Below, one piece after another: positions 41,640-42,771 of a stretch of DNA of 42,771 nt. Made by a program: the position numbers and the translations under genes. Position 1 is the first letter of the stretch. The number at the start of each line of letters is the position of its first letter. This DNA comes from Winogradskyella sp. (lineage in GTDB: Bacteria > Bacteroidota > Bacteroidia > Flavobacteriales > Flavobacteriaceae), in assembly GCF_016744625.1 (NCBI RefSeq), contig NZ_JADGDZ010000023.1:1-42771 (forward strand), read 5' to 3'. The notes beneath the pieces were generated by a model. That model did no database searches. It saw nothing but the letters and a program-made list of their open reading frames with translations, and had not been told where the DNA came from.

Positions 41640-42371
41640 ATGATAAAATTCTTTAGAAAAATTCGCTATAACCTTATGAGTGAAAATAAAACAGGTAAGT
41701 ACTTTAAATATGCTATTGGAGAAATAATTCTTGTTGTTATTGGAATTTTGATTGCGCTTCAGATTAATAATTGGAACGAAAATAAAAAATTGAGAAAAAT
41801 AGAAACTGAAATTCTTAAAGAAGTTAAAGCTAATTTAGAAAATGATTTAGATGGAATTCGTGAAAATTTAAATCAATTTAAACATAAAAATATAAGTGAA
41901 AATATAATAATTAATTGGATTGAAGGTAATGAGTCATTTAATGATTCACTATCCATTCATTTTAATAGCATTCAGTTTGGGGTAGAGTTTAATTATAACG
42001 TAACTCCATATGAAACATTAAAGCAAATGGGCATGCGAACCATTAAGAACGACTCGCTACGCAACCAAATAGCCACATTATATGACACAAACTATGAAGG
42101 ATATAATAGATTAATAGAGTATCAACATTCATATCAGAGCAAAATCCATGATTTAGAGGTTAAATACTTCAATGAAATTGGGCTATTGGATTTAACCATA
42201 ATGAAACCCATTAATATTAATGGATTAAGAACAGATCACGACTTAATGTTCCGATATAAAAGTTTCAGAAATTATAATGAAACATTTCTTAAATTCTTTG
42301 TTCCGGAAATTGAAATAGAGATAATTAAATCAATCGAAATGATTGATCAAGAATTATTGATGAGAAACTAA
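41640..42371 (+). CDS. Cassette B gene 2, DUF6090-family membrane protein (paralogue)
   Basis: The 243-residue protein shares the N-terminal signature with its upstream neighbour (MIKFFRKIRYNLMSENK, YAIGEIILVVIGILIALQIN, NWNE) but lacks the TPR-like C-terminus. One membrane span lies at about 22-43, with a helical domain beyond. Its stop is 18 bases before the cassette's R''-like repeat AAGCACAAC. The tandem pair probably arose by duplication or joint capture. Function is unknown. Confidence 0.82.
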   Translation: MIKFFRKIRYNLMSENKTGKYFKYAIGEIILVVIGILIALQINNWNENKKLRKIETEILKEVKANLENDLDGIRENLNQFKHKNISENIIINWIEGNESFNDSLSIHFNSIQFGVEFNYNVTPYETLKQMGMRTIKNDSLRNQIATLYDTNYEGYNRLIEYQHSYQSKIHDLEVKYFNEIGLLDLTIMKPININGLRTDHDLMFRYKSFRNYNETFLKFFVPEIEIEIIKSIEMIDQELLMRN

Positions 42372-42389
42372 AGCACAAAAAAATAACGA

Positions 42390-42398
42390 AAGCACAAC
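42390..42398 (+). other. R''-like end repeat of cassette B, attC-like site cut short by an IS
   Basis: AAGCACAAC is the exact reverse complement of GTTGTGCTT at 40448-40456, the start of the cassette. In the other units an attC-like stem-loop of 137-166 bases follows; here the transposase stop codon is reached only 28 bases later. The site therefore appears to be interrupted by the IS110-family element. Confidence 0.55.
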
Positions 42399-42425
42399 AA
42401 GAACTGAGTTAAAAAACAAGCAATT

Positions 42426-42771
42426 TTAAGCTAATCTTGAAACAAAGTTTTCATCATAAGGTCGTCCACTTTTAGCAATAGCAAATGCCTGTTTTAATAA
42501 CTTGTTTGCTACTGCTATTAATGCCAGTTTCTTACTCTTTCCTTTGGCTACTAATCGTTCATAGATTTCTCTGCAAGACTTATTATGTTTACATGCCGAA
42601 AAAGCACATAAAAGCAATAAATTCCTCAATTTCTTATTTCCTACTTTACTTATTCTACTGCGTCCTCTAACGCTACTGCCAGATGTGCGTATTGTTGGTG
42701 TAATGCCAACATAGCTGCATAACTGAGATGCGGTCTCAAACTTCTTAAACCCATCGGTTACAACTATTAAA
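42426..42771 (-). mobile_element. IS110-family transposase, C-terminal part (gene continues past window end)
   Basis: On the minus strand the frame is open from the window end to a stop at 42426-42428, giving 114 residues. The sequence contains the Transposase_20-type block ETASQLCSYVGITPTIRTSG and GRSRISKVGNKKLRNLLLLC, followed by a helical region (CREIYERLVAKGKSKKLALIAVANKLLKQ). These are typical of IS110/IS1111 transposases, which carry the catalytic Ser here in the C-terminal domain. The non-coding segment after the stop is short, which fits the IS110 group with its bridge-RNA region upstream of the gene, outside the window. Confidence 0.88.

Larger units (their letters stand above)
39112..42398 (+). 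mobile_element. Integron-like gene-cassette array (four units, no integrase in window)
   Basis: Four consecutive units each start with GTTG and carry, before their own stem-loop, the exact reverse complement of their first bases. Mini-cassette 1: GTTGGTATG (39112) / CATACCAAC (39177). Cassette A: GTTGTAACAC (39338) / GTGTTACAAC (40094). Mini-cassette 2: GTTGGTATG (40222) / CATACCAAC (40287). Cassette B: GTTGTGCTT (40448) / AAGCACAAC (42390). In integrons a cassette's R'' matches its own leading R' sequence in just this way. All genes point the same way and start 16-23 bases after the boundary. Differences from canonical attC sites are noted under findings. Confidence 0.65.

Noticed and set aside
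1..42771. CRISPR arrays, rRNA or tRNA genes
   Set aside because: No regularly spaced short repeats, and no rRNA or tRNA-like sequence was recognised on reading both strands.

Overview
The window looks like chromosome from a member of the Bacteroidota, most likely Flavobacteriaceae. The DNA is AT-rich, promoters follow the Bacteroidota -7 pattern TAnnTTTG, Shine-Dalgarno signals are absent, ccoN and ccoO are fused, and there are Bacteroidota-type families (DUF6090, VPS10/BNR-repeat exoproteins, secreted M1 and M28 peptidases). No rRNA, tRNA or CRISPR was recognised. Genus is not resolved.

Layout. (1) 1-1564: the end of a response-regulator/class III nucleotide cyclase, followed by a small membrane protein resembling Pycsar TM effectors. 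(2) 1596-10112: mostly secreted or membrane proteins (DUF6265-CBM9-like, M28 and M1 peptidases, BNR-repeat protein) and a YdeI-like cytoplasmic protein, closed by a strong terminator. (3) 10178-19637: a Crp/Fnr regulator divergent from ccoI, then ccoS-ccoNO-ccoQ-ccoP-ccoG-ccoH and a SafE-like gene, which together encode a high-affinity cbb3 oxidase and its assembly factors. (4) 19766-21321: a possible 32-residue peptide ending in a beta-clamp-type motif, and a PLP decarboxylase. (5) 21521-33720: nitrosative stress and denitrification. An Rrf2 regulator precedes the di-iron repair protein RIC. A convergent block reads nirK, an FGE-like gene, SCO, norC, norB, norQ, norD, a porin, norE and a norF-like gene. 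The module would take nitrite to N2O; no nosZ or nitrate reductase is visible. (6) 33980-38994: a membrane protein, hemN-usp, sodC, and an ECF sigma/anti-sigma pair. (7) 39112-42771: an integron-like gene-cassette array whose last recombination site runs into an IS110-family transposase.

How it fits together. Four near-identical palindromes of the form TGAYAnnTrTCA lie upstream of ccoI, ccoS, nirK and hemN. Each is centred exactly 33 bp upstream of the centre of a TAnnTTTG-type -7 box. This implies one low-oxygen Crp/Fnr regulon, probably run by the Fnr encoded at 10178-10855, covering cbb3 oxidase, denitrification and anaerobic heme synthesis. A second palindrome, at the rrf2-ric promoter and in weaker form just downstream of the nirK -7 box, suggests added control by the Rrf2 protein.

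The most unusual structure is the array at the right end. Four consecutive units each begin with GTTGnnnn, and the same 9-10 bases reappear as the exact reverse complement in front of the unit's own stem-loop. That is the relation between R' and R'' ends of integron cassettes. Two of the units are nearly identical 231-bp mini-cassettes with no gene. The others carry a nuclease-like two-gene cargo and a DUF6090 gene pair. No integrase is present in the window.
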